The notes: generated by a model from the letters alone, not told the origin. Positions 15,323 to 24,458 are shown, numbered from the stretch's first letter. The stretch is DNA of 64,000 nt from JAHIYU01 sp964476155 (GCA_964476155.1 CAYYYS010000007.1:1-64000); one strand, 5' to 3'. Program-made: numbers and translations.

Positions 15323-16291
15323 ATGAACAAGGTGACGGTGCAGACGGTCTACAATGACCTCAACGAATCCCTGAAGCTGACGTTGCTCACCGAGTTGTCG
15401 GACGAGGGGATCGTTCTCGCCGCGCCCGACGTGCATCGGCCGGGCATGGCCATGATGGGCTTCATGGAGAACTTCCTGCCGCACCGGCTGCAGGTGCTCG
15501 GCGAGTCCGAGATGGCGTACCTGGACACGCTGGATCCCGACGCCCAGAACGCGGCCGTCGCCAACCTGGCCTTCCTCGAGGCACCCGCCATCTTCATCAC
15601 GCGCGGATTGCGGGTGCCGGAACCCGTCATCATGACCGCTCGCGCCAACCGCATGCCCGTCTTCCGCAGCACCATGGCCACCGAGGAGTTCATTCACAAC
15701 CTCTCGGTCTACCTGTCGGACGCCTTCGCGCCGCGCATGGACGTGCACGGTTCGCTTGTCGACGTCTATGGCGTGGGTATGCTGATCACCGGTAAGAGCG
15801 GTATCGGCAAGAGCGAATGCGCGCTGGATCTGGTCGAGCGTGGACATCGCCTGGTGGCCGATGACGTAGTCGAGATCTGCCGTGTCAGTGACGACGTTCT
15901 CATCGGCCGTTTCCGCGAAGTGCTCCAGCACAATATCGAGATCCGGGGCGTCGGTGTGGTCGATGTGCAAGCGGTCTTCGGCATCCGCGGCATCCGCATG
16001 CAGAAGCGTATCGAGGTACAGGTGGAGCTCCAACGTTGGCGCGACGAGGCCGACTACGAGCGCATGGGTCTGGAACGTGATTACACCGAGTACCTCGGCG
16101 TGTCGATCCCGCACATCGTGGTGCCGATCGTGCCGGGCAAGAATATCACCGTCATCGCCGAGGTCATTGCCCTCGACTCCATGCTGCGGGTCTACGGCAT
16201 CGACTCCGCCCAGGACCTCAACCGACGTATCATGGAGACGCTACGATCGGGCAACCGGCTGAACCGCTATCTTCGTTCTGACAGGGAATAG
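15323..16291 (+). CDS. hprK: HPr kinase/phosphorylase (HprK)
   Basis: 322 residues. The C-terminal kinase domain contains Walker A GKSGIGKSE (157-165), the catalytic loop around His142 and the HPr kinase family signature ELQRWRDEADYERMGLERD. HprK phosphorylates and dephosphorylates Ser46 of HPr using ATP or pyrophosphate, tying carbon status to PTS flux. The HPr encoded at 18805 has Ser46, so enzyme and substrate are in the same operon. ATG at 15323 follows the hpf stop by eight bases. Confidence 0.95.
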   Translation: MNKVTVQTVYNDLNESLKLTLLTELSDEGIVLAAPDVHRPGMAMMGFMENFLPHRLQVLGESEMAYLDTLDPDAQNAAVANLAFLEAPAIFITRGLRVPEPVIMTARANRMPVFRSTMATEEFIHNLSVYLSDAFAPRMDVHGSLVDVYGVGMLITGKSGIGKSECALDLVERGHRLVADDVVEICRVSDDVLIGRFREVLQHNIEIRGVGVVDVQAVFGIRGIRMQKRIEVQVELQRWRDEADYERMGLERDYTEYLGVSIPHIVVPIVPGKNITVIAEVIALDSMLRVYGIDSAQDLNRRIMETLRSGNRLNRYLRSDRE

Positions 16292-16296
16292 GGTGC

Positions 16297-16707
16297 ATGA
16301 TGATCGACGCTCTTGTGATCACCCATGGCGATGTCGGTCGCGAACTGGTTCACGTGGTGGAGATGATTCTCGGTCCGGTCGAAGGCCTGTCCGCGCTGAC
16401 CAACAGCGGCAAATCGGTCCAGGACCTGACCACCGAGATCCGCGAAGCCCTCGCCGCTTCGCCCGACGGGACCGACAATCCCTCACTGCTCTTCATCGAT
16501 GATTTCGGCGGCAGTTGCGCCAACGCCGCGCAGTTCGCCATGGCCGAAGGCGCCAAGGCCCAGATCCTGACCGGCGTGAATCTCGCGATGCTCCTGGATT
16601 ACGTCACCTGGCGCGACAGCATGGCGGCGGGGGAACTCTCACGACGACTGGTCGAGAAGGGCCGCGAGGCCATCATCAGGCTGAGTCCGGGGCAGGAGGA
16701 CGAATAG
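16297..16707 (+). CDS. PTS mannose-family EIIA component
   Basis: 136 residues, a stand-alone EIIA of the Man type (ManX N-terminal domain). The phosphorylated histidine is His10 in VITHGDVG. LLFIDDFGGSCANAA and GVNLAMLL are the other family motifs. It receives phosphate from HPr and passes it to EIIB. Six bases after hprK, and four bases before the EIIB start. Unlike E. coli ManX, EIIA and EIIB are separate proteins. Confidence 0.93.
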   Translation: MMIDALVITHGDVGRELVHVVEMILGPVEGLSALTNSGKSVQDLTTEIREALAASPDGTDNPSLLFIDDFGGSCANAAQFAMAEGAKAQILTGVNLAMLLDYVTWRDSMAAGELSRRLVEKGREAIIRLSPGQEDE

Positions 16708-16710
16708 ACC

Positions 16711-17214
16711 ATGTCGCTGGTGCTGGCGCGTATCGACGACCGATTCATCCATGGGCAGGTGATCGTGGGCTGGAGCCGCCGGCTGCGGCCCGACCGTATC
16801 GTCCTGTGCAACGACAAGATCGCTGCCGATCCCTGGCAAAAACGGGTCTACACCGCCTCGGTCCCCCCCGAGATGCAGGTGTCCGTGCTGAACCGCGAGA
16901 GCACCGTCCGCTTGCTGGCCGAGCAGGACGGGGTGGCCAACGGCGAGAACACGATTCTCCTGGTGGGTACGCCGGCCGATATGCACGACCTTCACGCCCG
17001 TGGCCTGTCCCTGGCGGAGGTCAACGTGGGGGGCATGCATTACGTGAAGGGCAAAAGCGAATTACTCGAATTCGTCTACGTGGACCGGGGCGATCTCAAC
17101 GCCATGCGCGCCCTCAACGAGGAGGGTGTCCGGTTGGTGGCTCAGACCGTGCCGGGCGGCAAGGCCGTCGAATTGAACACTGATCTGCTGGTGGAGATGG
17201 AGAAATCCCTGTGA
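16711..17214 (+). CDS. PTS mannose/fructose/sorbose-family EIIB component
   Basis: 167 residues. RIDDRFIHGQV places the phospho-acceptor at His14, and VGTPADM, VNVGGMHY and the final NTDLLVEM match the EIIB-Man family. It transfers phosphate from EIIA to incoming sugar bound by EIIC/EIID. The stop overlaps the EIIC start. Histidine as acceptor, not cysteine, separates it from other EIIB classes. Confidence 0.94.
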   Translation: MSLVLARIDDRFIHGQVIVGWSRRLRPDRIVLCNDKIAADPWQKRVYTASVPPEMQVSVLNRESTVRLLAEQDGVANGENTILLVGTPADMHDLHARGLSLAEVNVGGMHYVKGKSELLEFVYVDRGDLNAMRALNEEGVRLVAQTVPGGKAVELNTDLLVEMEKSL

Positions 17215-17978
17215 TGCTCCTGACTGCAGTCGCCGCCATCGAGCCGGGGTTTCCCTGGCTGGCCCTGAGTCTGACGACATTGCTGGCCGTGGCCCTGACG
17301 CTGGACGAGACCGCTGTGGCCCAGACCTGGTTCAGCCAGCCCTTGCCGGCGGGCATCCTGGTGGGTCTGGTCTGGAGCGAACCCGCCCTGGGCCTGGCGC
17401 TGGGTCTGACACTGCAGTTCCTGGCGGTGGGCAATTTGCCCATCGGACAGCCCTTCACGGGCGAGAAACTGACCCCGCTCCTGGGGCTGGTCGCAGCGGC
17501 GGCGGCCATGGACTGGGCAGTGACCACGCCGTTCACCATCACCGATCCAGGTACCCAGCGACTGGGTTGGCTGCTCGTGGCGGCAGCCCTCGGCAGTCTG
17601 GTTGGCGACCGGGCTGTGCGTTGGGAGAGCCGGATTCACTACCGACTCATGCTCGTCGGTCTGCGCGGCCTGCGCGATGGGTGCTACGAGCAGCTGGATC
17701 GTGCGCACCAGCGTTGCATACTGACCGCCGCGGCGCGGGGTGCCCTGATGGTGTTGATCTGGGGCGCTTTGGCCACCTGGGTCTGGTTGCCCCTGTTCGA
17801 CGCTCTTCCGGAGCGAATCAGGACCGCCCTGGGCTTATTGCCCTGGCTGACACCGGCTCTGGCCATCGGCACCCTGGGTGAACTGTACGGCAATCATCGC
17901 GGACTGATGTGGCTCAGCGGTGGCTTCGTACTTACGCTGGCCGCAGTCTGGACTTTGACCGGATTGAGCGGCTCATGA
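17211..17978 (+). CDS. PTS mannose-family EIIC membrane component
   Basis: 255 residues, strongly hydrophobic with about six to seven membrane segments. Position between EIIB and EIID and the pattern (GILVGLVWSEPALGLALGLTL, LAVGNLPIGQPFTG) match EIIC of the Man family (PTS EII-Sor). The loop is divergent: typical members have a Pro-Asp-rich segment around GGAVPPD that reads LPIGQPFTGEK here. Substrate is therefore unknown; mannose, glucose, fructose or N-acetylhexosamines are typical. GTG start at 17211, ATGA overlap with EIID. Confidence 0.82.
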   Translation: MMLLTAVAAIEPGFPWLALSLTTLLAVALTLDETAVAQTWFSQPLPAGILVGLVWSEPALGLALGLTLQFLAVGNLPIGQPFTGEKLTPLLGLVAAAAAMDWAVTTPFTITDPGTQRLGWLLVAAALGSLVGDRAVRWESRIHYRLMLVGLRGLRDGCYEQLDRAHQRCILTAAARGALMVLIWGALATWVWLPLFDALPERIRTALGLLPWLTPALAIGTLGELYGNHRGLMWLSGGFVLTLAAVWTLTGLSGS

Positions 17979-18757
17979 GTCCCCGGGATCATGGCGGAGG
18001 CGGAGTGGCGAAACTCGATTCGCAGTGCCTCTGGCGGACATTCCTGCGCAGCCTGTGTCTACAGGGTTCGTGGAATCCACAGCGCATGCAGAATCTCGGT
18101 CTGCTCGTCTCGTTGCTGCCGTGGTTGCGGCAAGCGGGCATGAGCCATGCCGATGGACGCCGGTTCTGCAGGCGGCATTACGAGTACTTCAACACCAATC
18201 CCTACTACGCCAATCTCGTAGTGGGCGGTTTGTTGAGGCTGGAGGAAGATAATCGTCGGGGTGACGAGGATCTGCTGCCGATGGTCCACGGGTTCAAGGA
18301 CACCCTGGGCCGATCGCTGGCCGCGCTGGGGGATCAATTCTTCTGGTTGGGATTGCAGCCGGCCCTGCTCGTGTTGGCTTCCCTGGCGGCTGTTTGGGGT
18401 GTATACGCGGTTTCTTTGGGAATTATCGGCGCCTTTGCGGTCTTCCAGTTCGTCGCTCGACTGAAGGCGCTGGCAAGGGGTTACGCCCTTGGCCTGGACA
18501 TCGCGGATCTGCTCGCCGCGCCGGGGTGGCATCGCGCCATCTTGACAGCGAAACGCGCAGGAGCGTTTTTGACGGGCGTTCTGGCCGGATCGTATGCCGC
18601 GCGGCTGGATCTCGTGTTGCGGGAAGACGGCGACCGTCGTCTCTTGTTGTGTGCGGCCTTGGCCCTGGGCCTTTCGATCGCCATGAGACGGCGTTGGCCG
18701 GGCGAGGTGAAGCTGCTGCTGTTGCTGCCGCTTGCCGTACTCATGACGTACTTGTAA
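17975..18757 (+). CDS. PTS mannose-family EIID membrane component
   Basis: 260 residues. Conserved EIID features are RSLCLQGSWNPQRMQNLG, YEYFNTNPYYANLVVGG, LEEDN, a GxGD-like element in AALGDQFFWLGLQP and two to three C-terminal membrane helices. With EIIC it forms the sugar channel of Man-type systems, which have no counterpart in other PTS families. ATG at 17975 overlaps the EIIC stop. A GTG at 18005 has a better GGAGG and would trim ten residues. The motifs are well kept, which argues for a functional transporter rather than a regulatory remnant. Confidence 0.87.
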   Translation: MSPRDHGGGGVAKLDSQCLWRTFLRSLCLQGSWNPQRMQNLGLLVSLLPWLRQAGMSHADGRRFCRRHYEYFNTNPYYANLVVGGLLRLEEDNRRGDEDLLPMVHGFKDTLGRSLAALGDQFFWLGLQPALLVLASLAAVWGVYAVSLGIIGAFAVFQFVARLKALARGYALGLDIADLLAAPGWHRAILTAKRAGAFLTGVLAGSYAARLDLVLREDGDRRLLLCAALALGLSIAMRRRWPGEVKLLLLLPLAVLMTYL

Positions 18758-18804
18758 ATTACGGTCCGTAAACAGCGGACCCTGTGTGAAAAAGGAGCGG
18801 TTCC

Positions 18805-19086
18805 GTGAGGACAGCCAAGGCAAAGGTCGCCGATCCGGTCGGCTTCCATCTCCGCGCCGCGGGCCGGATCGTGAAGCTCGCCAAGACGTTCGAGTCGGAC
18901 GTGACGGTTCGTTTCAATGGTCGCGCCGCGAACGCCAAGAGCATCATGGGGCTGGCCAGTCTGGCCGCCGATCATGGCAGCATAGTGGATTTGGAGATCG
19001 AAGGCAGCGACGAGACCGAGGCCGCCACGGCGCTCGTCCACTTGATAGAAATCGATCTGGCACACAACGAGAACCAGGAGGGCTGA
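18805..19086 (+). CDS. ptsH: Phosphocarrier protein HPr
   Basis: 93 residues. The active-site segment is GFHLRAAG with His15 and Arg17; most HPr proteins have H-A-R-P there, so Leu16 and Ala18 are departures. Ser46 sits in NAKSIMGL, exactly where HprK acts. GTG start at 18805 with AAGGAG eight bases upstream. It passes phosphate from EI (next gene) to EIIA (16297). Confidence 0.95.
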   Translation: MRTAKAKVADPVGFHLRAAGRIVKLAKTFESDVTVRFNGRAANAKSIMGLASLAADHGSIVDLEIEGSDETEAATALVHLIEIDLAHNENQEG

Positions 19087-19090
19087 TCTC

Positions 19091-20860
19091 TTGCGCGTCT
19101 TGAGCGGCATCGGCGCTTCTCCGGGCTATGCGGTAGCCCGTGTGCATATCATCGTGCGCGAAGAGCCCGAAGTCGTCCGTCACACTCTCACTCCCGACGC
19201 CATCGATGCCGAGATCGATCGATTGGATTCCGCCCTGGCGGTAGCCCGTGAGCAGATTCAAGGCCTGGTCGAGAGCCTGGCGCGCGACCTGGGCCCCGAC
19301 GAGTCGGCCATCATGGAGAGTCACCTGCTGATTCTCGAGGACGAACTCGTCGTCGAGCGTGCGCGCGACCTGATCAAGACCGATACGCTCAACGCCGAAG
19401 CGGCCGTCGACGACGCCGTCCGTGAGGTCGTCCGCCAGTTCCGCACCATCGACGATCCCTACCTGCAGGAACGTGTCTTCGACCTGCGCGACGTGAGAGA
19501 TCGCATCCTGCGTATCCTGACTGGTGCGAACGAGAAGGCCATCGCCGGTCCCGCGGCACCGAGTGTCGTGGCGGCATCCGATCTCGCTCCCTCCGAAACG
19601 GCCGCCATCGGCGCGCACAACGTGGAGGCCTTTGTGCTGGGGGAGGGGAGCCGGACAAGTCACGTGGCGATTCTGGCCCGTTCGCTCGGCGTACCCGCGG
19701 TCGTGGGCTTGGGCGCCGACGTCGCCGATTTCACCGACGGCGAAATATTGGCCGTGGACGGTATTCGCGGCGAAGTGATCCGCCAACCCGACGAAGAGAC
19801 CGTCCAACGCTTCAAGGCCCTGGCTCACGAGCAGAGCCACGTGGCGGCCAAGCTCGGTCATCTGCGCGATCTGCCCGCCGAAACACCCGATGGGCGTACC
19901 GTCGACATGGTGGTGAACATCGAGATGCCCGTGGAGGTGGACAAGGCCCTGGATTGCGGCGCCGAGGGCATCGGGTTGTTGCGCACCGAGTACATCTACT
20001 TTCAGCACGGGACGATTCCGAACGAAGCGGAGCAGCTGACCGTCTACGCGGATATCATGCGGCGCATGGCTGGTCGGCCGGTTCTTTTTCGAACCCTCGA
20101 CGTGGGCGGCGACAAGGTGCAGCGCTATCTAGGCGCCCGCAAGGAATCCAACCCCTTTCTCGGCTGGCGCGGCATCCGTTTTCTGCTGGCCAATCGCCCC
20201 CTGCTCAAGGCCCAGCTGAGGGCCATCTATCGGGCCGGCGCCCTCGGACCGGCTCGCCTGATGTTCCCCATGATCACGGGCGTGGAGGAACTGCGCCTGG
20301 TTCGCGATATTTGCCGCGAGTGCTGCACCGAGCTGAAGCGCGACGGGCTAGACCACGACCCGGACCTCCAGGTCGGTATCATGATCGAGACGCCCGCGGC
20401 CGCCATGATTGCGGACCAGTTGGCGCGCGAATGCGATTTTTTCAGCATCGGCACCAACGATCTGATCCAGTACACCCTGGCCATGGACCGGCTCAACAGG
20501 CGCGTGTCGTACCTGTATCAGCCGTTGCATCCGGCCGTACTGCGCATGATGAAGCGCACGGTGGATGCGGCCCACGCCGCGGGAATCTGGATCGGTATCT
20601 GCGGTGAGATGGCTTCGGAAACACGTTACGCGGAACTGCTGCTCGGACTCGGTTTCGACGAACTGAGCCTCCATGCCGCTCAGCTCCCCAAGGTCAAGCA
20701 GGTCGTGCGGTGGACGACGGTCTCCGAGGCCGCAGCCCTGACCGCCGATCTCATGGCCTGCGCGACTGCCGCTGACGCGGATCGTCTGCTCACTGCCTAT
20801 CTGGACAGGAAAAAGGCAGCTCGCACAGACGCCACACCCAAGGAGAATGTTGATGAGTGA
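19091..20860 (+). CDS. ptsI: Phosphoenolpyruvate-protein phosphotransferase, enzyme I (PtsI)
   Basis: Takes phosphate from PEP and gives it to HPr. 589 residues, full length. The phosphorylated histidine is His191 in SRTSHVAILARSLGVPAV. The PEP-binding C-terminal barrel has LRTEYIYF, FRTLDVGGDK, NPFLGWRGIRF, FFSIGTNDLIQYT and the catalytic Cys in GICGEMAS. TTG start at 19091, four bases after the HPr stop, with GAGG nearby. It completes the soluble PTS chain in this operon. Confidence 0.97.
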   Translation: MRVLSGIGASPGYAVARVHIIVREEPEVVRHTLTPDAIDAEIDRLDSALAVAREQIQGLVESLARDLGPDESAIMESHLLILEDELVVERARDLIKTDTLNAEAAVDDAVREVVRQFRTIDDPYLQERVFDLRDVRDRILRILTGANEKAIAGPAAPSVVAASDLAPSETAAIGAHNVEAFVLGEGSRTSHVAILARSLGVPAVVGLGADVADFTDGEILAVDGIRGEVIRQPDEETVQRFKALAHEQSHVAAKLGHLRDLPAETPDGRTVDMVVNIEMPVEVDKALDCGAEGIGLLRTEYIYFQHGTIPNEAEQLTVYADIMRRMAGRPVLFRTLDVGGDKVQRYLGARKESNPFLGWRGIRFLLANRPLLKAQLRAIYRAGALGPARLMFPMITGVEELRLVRDICRECCTELKRDGLDHDPDLQVGIMIETPAAAMIADQLARECDFFSIGTNDLIQYTLAMDRLNRRVSYLYQPLHPAVLRMMKRTVDAAHAAGIWIGICGEMASETRYAELLLGLGFDELSLHAAQLPKVKQVVRWTTVSEAAALTADLMACATAADADRLLTAYLDRKKAARTDATPKENVDE

Positions 20861-21899
20861 ATCGGGTCTGTCCAGGATGCTAACGTTGGTCGAACAAATG
20901 GCCGACAACCTGGCTGCGAGTCCGGACCTGGAGGGTCTGGACGCCATCAAGCCGATCGCTGCGCCGTCCGGCGGCGTGCTCGTCTGCGGCATGGGGGGGT
21001 CCGCCATAGCGGGCGATTTGCTGGCCGCCGTGGCCGCGACGCAAGGCTTGCGCCTGTCCGTATGGCGAGACTACAGCCTGCCGGGCTGGGTCCGCGAAGA
21101 TACCCTCGTGATCCTGAGCAGCTATTCGGGCAATACCGAGGAAACGCTCTCGGCCGCCCGTGAGGCGGCGAGCCGGGGCTGCACCCTGTTGGCGATCACC
21201 TCCGGCGGCAAGCTGTCCGAGTACGCCGCCGACGGTATCGACGGCGGTGCCCCTTTTTCCCGTATCGTGCTTCCCGGCGAACTGCCGCCCCGTGCGGCGC
21301 TGGGTTACGGTCTCGGCGCGCAAGCAAATCTCCTGTCCCGCCTGGGGCTGCTGACGGGAATCCAGGCGGAGATCGACGCGGCTGTCGCCACCCTGCGCGA
21401 GGGTGTGATCCTGATGGGACCGACATCGCCCGACGATTCACCGGCCAAGTCGGCCGCCCGCCAGGTCCTGGGCCGCATGCTCGTGGTCTACACGACCTCC
21501 GACGAATCCCACGCGGCCGGTATGCGCCTGAAGGCCCAGGTCAACGAGAACGGGAAATCGCCGGCCCTGGTTGTGCCGTTCCCCGAGCTCGATCACAACG
21601 ATATCGTGGGCTGGGAGGTGTTGCGCCCCCGTCGCGACGATTTCCTGTTGCTGATCCTGCGCTCGTCCGACGAGACGCCGCAAACGACCCGCCGCGTGGA
21701 GGTCACCCGCGAACTCCTGAACGAGGAATTCCACGCCATACTGGAATTCAACGCTACGGGCCATTCGGCACTGGCGAGAATTCTGTCGCTCGTGCAATTT
21801 GGAGACTACCTTTCCTGTTATTTGGCCGAAGCGGCCGGTGTGGACCCGGTGCCCGTCTCCAGGATCGACGTGCTAAAACAGCGTCTCCAGGATGTCTAG
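20853..21899 (+). CDS. Bifunctional phosphoglucose/phosphomannose isomerase (SIS family)
   Basis: 348 residues. A double SIS fold: VCGMGGSAIAGDLL, VILSSYSGNTEETLSAA, and FPELDHNDIVGWE plus a C-terminal LVQFGDYLSCYLA are characteristic of the archaeal/bacterial bifunctional Pgi/Pmi. It interconverts glucose-6-P or mannose-6-P with fructose-6-P. ATG at 20853 has AAGGAG seven bases upstream and overlaps the ptsI stop. Its place right after a Man-type PTS suggests it feeds the imported hexose phosphate into glycolysis. That link is inferred from context. Confidence 0.85.
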   Translation: MSESGLSRMLTLVEQMADNLAASPDLEGLDAIKPIAAPSGGVLVCGMGGSAIAGDLLAAVAATQGLRLSVWRDYSLPGWVREDTLVILSSYSGNTEETLSAAREAASRGCTLLAITSGGKLSEYAADGIDGGAPFSRIVLPGELPPRAALGYGLGAQANLLSRLGLLTGIQAEIDAAVATLREGVILMGPTSPDDSPAKSAARQVLGRMLVVYTTSDESHAAGMRLKAQVNENGKSPALVVPFPELDHNDIVGWEVLRPRRDDFLLLILRSSDETPQTTRRVEVTRELLNEEFHAILEFNATGHSALARILSLVQFGDYLSCYLAEAAGVDPVPVSRIDVLKQRLQDV

Positions 21900-21987
21900 A
21901 CCCGCGAGAAGCGAGACGACCATCCCGCGAGTGGCGCTTATCGCACCGTCCCCCGCGGGTTTGCCCGATTAACGATAAGGAGTGCCG

Positions 21988-23124
21988 ATGGACACGCGCT
22001 ATCTATTCACCAGCGAATCCGTGACCGAGGGTCATCCCGACAAGGTTGCGGACCAGATCTCCGACAGTGTCCTGGATGCCATTCTGGACAAGGACCCCCA
22101 GGGCCGCGTTGCCTGTGAGACCCTGGTGACGACGGGGATGGCCATGGTGGCCGGCGAGATCACCACCGACACCTATGTGGACATTCCCAAGATCGTCCGC
22201 CGCGCCATCCGCGACATCGGCTACAACTCGTCCCTTTACGGTTTCGACTGGGAGACCTGTGCGGTCATGACCGCCATCGACGAGCAGTCGCCCGATATCG
22301 CCATGGGCGTCGATCCCGGCGGCGCCGGCGACCAGGGACTCATGTTCGGCTATGCCTGCCGCGAGACCGATGTGCTTATGCCCCTGCCAATCACCCTGGC
22401 GCATCGTTTGACCTACCGGTTGGCGCAGGTTCGCAAGGACGGCGTTCTGCCCTGGGTGCGCCCCGACGGCAAGAGCCAGGTGACCGTGGAATACGAGGGC
22501 CTGAAACCCGTGCGCGTGGACACGGTCCTGATCTCCACGCAGCACGATCCCGATACGCCGAACCTGCGCGAGCAGATCATCGAACACGTGATCGATCCGG
22601 TTCTGGCCGACGTGGATATCGCCCACGCGAACCTGACCTACCACGTGAATCCCACCGGCAACTTCGTGATCGGCGGACCGCAGGGCGACTGTGGATTGAC
22701 CGGCCGCAAGATCATCGTCGACACCTATGGCGGCAGCGCGCCGCACGGCGGCGGCGCCTTCTCCGGCAAGGACCCGTCCAAGGTCGACCGTTCCGCCAGT
22801 TATGCCGCCCGGTGGGTGGCCAAGACCATCGTGGCGGCCGACCTCGCCGAGCGGTGCCAGGTTCAACTCGCCTACGCCATCGGCGTGGCCGAGCCGGTCT
22901 CGGTCGCGGTTCGGACCAGTGGTACGGGTGTCGTGCCCGACGAGCGGATCACCGAGGCCGTGCGCAAGGTCTTCGACCTCACACCCGGCGGAATCATCGC
23001 CGATCTGGATCTCAAACGGCCCATCTACCGTCCGACCGCCGCTTATGGTCATTTTGGCCGCACGGGGGATTTCCCCTGGGAAAGCACCGATCGCCTCGAG
23101 GCCTTGAAGCGGGCCGTGGACTGA
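21988..23124 (+). CDS. metK: S-adenosylmethionine synthetase (MetK)
   Basis: Forms SAM from methionine and ATP. 378 residues. TSESVTEGHPDKVADQISD at the N-terminus, VTTGMAMVAGEI, the GAGDQGLMFGYAC hexapeptide-containing motif and GGGAFSGKDPSKVDRSA phosphate-binding loop are all canonical. ATG at 21988 has AAGGAG five bases upstream. The 88-base leader after pgi/pmi can form a CCCGCG/CGCGGG stem (21901-21906 and 21954-21959), but no SAM riboswitch class is recognisable. The gene ends at a strong terminator shared with the convergent lipoprotein gene. Confidence 0.98.
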   Translation: MDTRYLFTSESVTEGHPDKVADQISDSVLDAILDKDPQGRVACETLVTTGMAMVAGEITTDTYVDIPKIVRRAIRDIGYNSSLYGFDWETCAVMTAIDEQSPDIAMGVDPGGAGDQGLMFGYACRETDVLMPLPITLAHRLTYRLAQVRKDGVLPWVRPDGKSQVTVEYEGLKPVRVDTVLISTQHDPDTPNLREQIIEHVIDPVLADVDIAHANLTYHVNPTGNFVIGGPQGDCGLTGRKIIVDTYGGSAPHGGGAFSGKDPSKVDRSASYAARWVAKTIVAADLAERCQVQLAYAIGVAEPVSVAVRTSGTGVVPDERITEAVRKVFDLTPGGIIADLDLKRPIYRPTAAYGHFGRTGDFPWESTDRLEALKRAVD

Positions 23125-23143
23125 TTCGACGGCATTGAGCCAT

Positions 23144-23185
23144 AAAAAAGAAGGCGCCGCCCGGGGGGGGCGGCGCCTTCTTTTT
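23144..23185. terminator. Bidirectional terminator between metK and the lipoprotein gene
   Basis: A GAAGGCGCCGCC/GGCGGCGCCTTC stem is flanked by an A6 run on the left and a T5 run on the right. It therefore works as an intrinsic terminator in both directions. The genes on both sides converge on it. Confidence 0.9.
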
Positions 23186-23198
23186 CGTGGGCTTGCCG

Positions 23199-24329
23199 CT
23201 AAGGTGCGGGCATTAACACGTTAACCATAACCGTATCTAAACGTGTGACGCTGGTATGCGTGTCGTAGACGGTCACGATCACCATGCGGTCGCCGATGTC
23301 ATTGGTGTTGAAAACGTGACGCGGTTGGCGTACCGGATAGACGCTGCCCAATGCGTCGTCCATGTCCCAGGTGACGTTGAATCGTTCGTACAGGCCGTTC
23401 ACGGGATCGAAACCGCAGAGATCGGCATCGACCGAGAGGATCACCAGACCGTCGTCGCTGGCGTCGGGCAAGTGCCCGAAGGACTGATCCGCATGCTGGG
23501 CGAGCAACTGGACTCGATCGACAAGCGTCTCGCTGCTGTCGTAGAGATAAATCGCGCCGATGAAATCCTCGGGAACGCCGTCCCAGTTGCCGGTCATGTG
23601 GAAGTTGGTGTGCATGTCCGCCGCTCCGTCGCGGTTGTCGACCCAGACTATGAGATAGTCGCCGGGCTCAACGACGGTGCCGGAGGGAAAAGTCCACAAC
23701 CCCGGATTCGAGGTGTCGTTGGACAGGGACCAGTCTGTAAGCGTCACGGCCTCCGCCGTGGGATTATAAAGTTCGAGTACGGGCTCATACTGGTTGTTGA
23801 CGGGATTCAGGATGATCGATTCGTTGAAAGCCAGCACCTCGTTGAACAGGATCGACGGGCGGATGTACGTGCCGCCCGAACCGTTGCTCGTCCCGATGGT
23901 CGGTGCGACGAAGTAAGCCATACTGGCGGTGACCGTGGTGTCGTTGTTGGCGACCACGAACAAGGAGTCGGCGCGCACTTCTATCAGGATGCTGTCCCGG
24001 TCGGTATCGCCGTCATTGTCGGTGACCGTGGCTACGACGGTATACTCGCCCGGCAGGTCGAAGCGGTGCGTCACGATCGATCCCGTGCCGGTCCCGCCGT
24101 CCTGGAAGTCCCAGTCCAGATTCAACAGGGTGTTGGCGCCGGTCGGATCGTCCACGGGATCTCCACCCGTGACAACGGCGAAGAATTGAATATACACCGG
24201 CGGCGGACTGCATTCTATGCTGGCCTCGATCCGCGTGATGATGGGTTTGAGGTTCGTATCGTCGCTACAGCCGATGATCAGGGTCATGACAAGCCCGGTC
24301 AGGCAGAAAATTAACAGATACTTGCGCAT
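23199..24329 (-). CDS. Lipoprotein with PKD and lamin-tail domains
   Basis: 376 residues. ATG at 24329 gives a signal peptide ending in the lipobox LIIGC (Cys21). GGAG lies eight bases upstream; longer in-frame starts would bury the signal. An N-terminal PKD-like domain (LDWDFQDGGTGTGSIVTHRF, DLPGEYTVVATVTDNDGDTD) is followed by a lamin-tail domain (VLELYNPTAEAVTLTDWSLS, PSGTVVEPGDYLIVWVD, YDSSETLVDRVQ). A second PKD-like end follows (FNVTWDMDD to VTVYDTHTSVTRLDT). Such surface or periplasmic adhesion-type architectures are abundant in FCB lineages. No enzyme motif is seen. It sits downstream of lptF-lptG on the same strand with a 129-base gap, so it may have its own promoter. Confidence 0.75.
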   Translation of the reverse strand: MRKYLLIFCLTGLVMTLIIGCSDDTNLKPIITRIEASIECSPPPVYIQFFAVVTGGDPVDDPTGANTLLNLDWDFQDGGTGTGSIVTHRFDLPGEYTVVATVTDNDGDTDRDSILIEVRADSLFVVANNDTTVTASMAYFVAPTIGTSNGSGGTYIRPSILFNEVLAFNESIILNPVNNQYEPVLELYNPTAEAVTLTDWSLSNDTSNPGLWTFPSGTVVEPGDYLIVWVDNRDGAADMHTNFHMTGNWDGVPEDFIGAIYLYDSSETLVDRVQLLAQHADQSFGHLPDASDDGLVILSVDADLCGFDPVNGLYERFNVTWDMDDALGSVYPVRQPRHVFNTNDIGDRMVIVTVYDTHTSVTRLDTVMVNVLMPAP

Positions 24330-24458
24330 TTGGTGGTCTCCGTGGTCACCAGTGACGGAACGGGCCGTGCAACGAGACACACGACCTCGACCTGTTCAAA
24401 TAAAGAAATTAGGGCAGCGGGGGCAAGGAGTCCAGCGAAAAGCCGTATCGGGTTCGGT

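Noticed and set aside
17211..18757. EIIC and EIID as remnants (pseudogenes)
   Set aside because: Frames are intact, overlaps are tight, and EIID signature motifs are conserved.
21900..21987. SAM riboswitch before metK
   Set aside because: Only a 6-bp stem is visible and none of the conserved SAM-I, SAM-II or SAM/SAH core sequences appears in the 88 bases.
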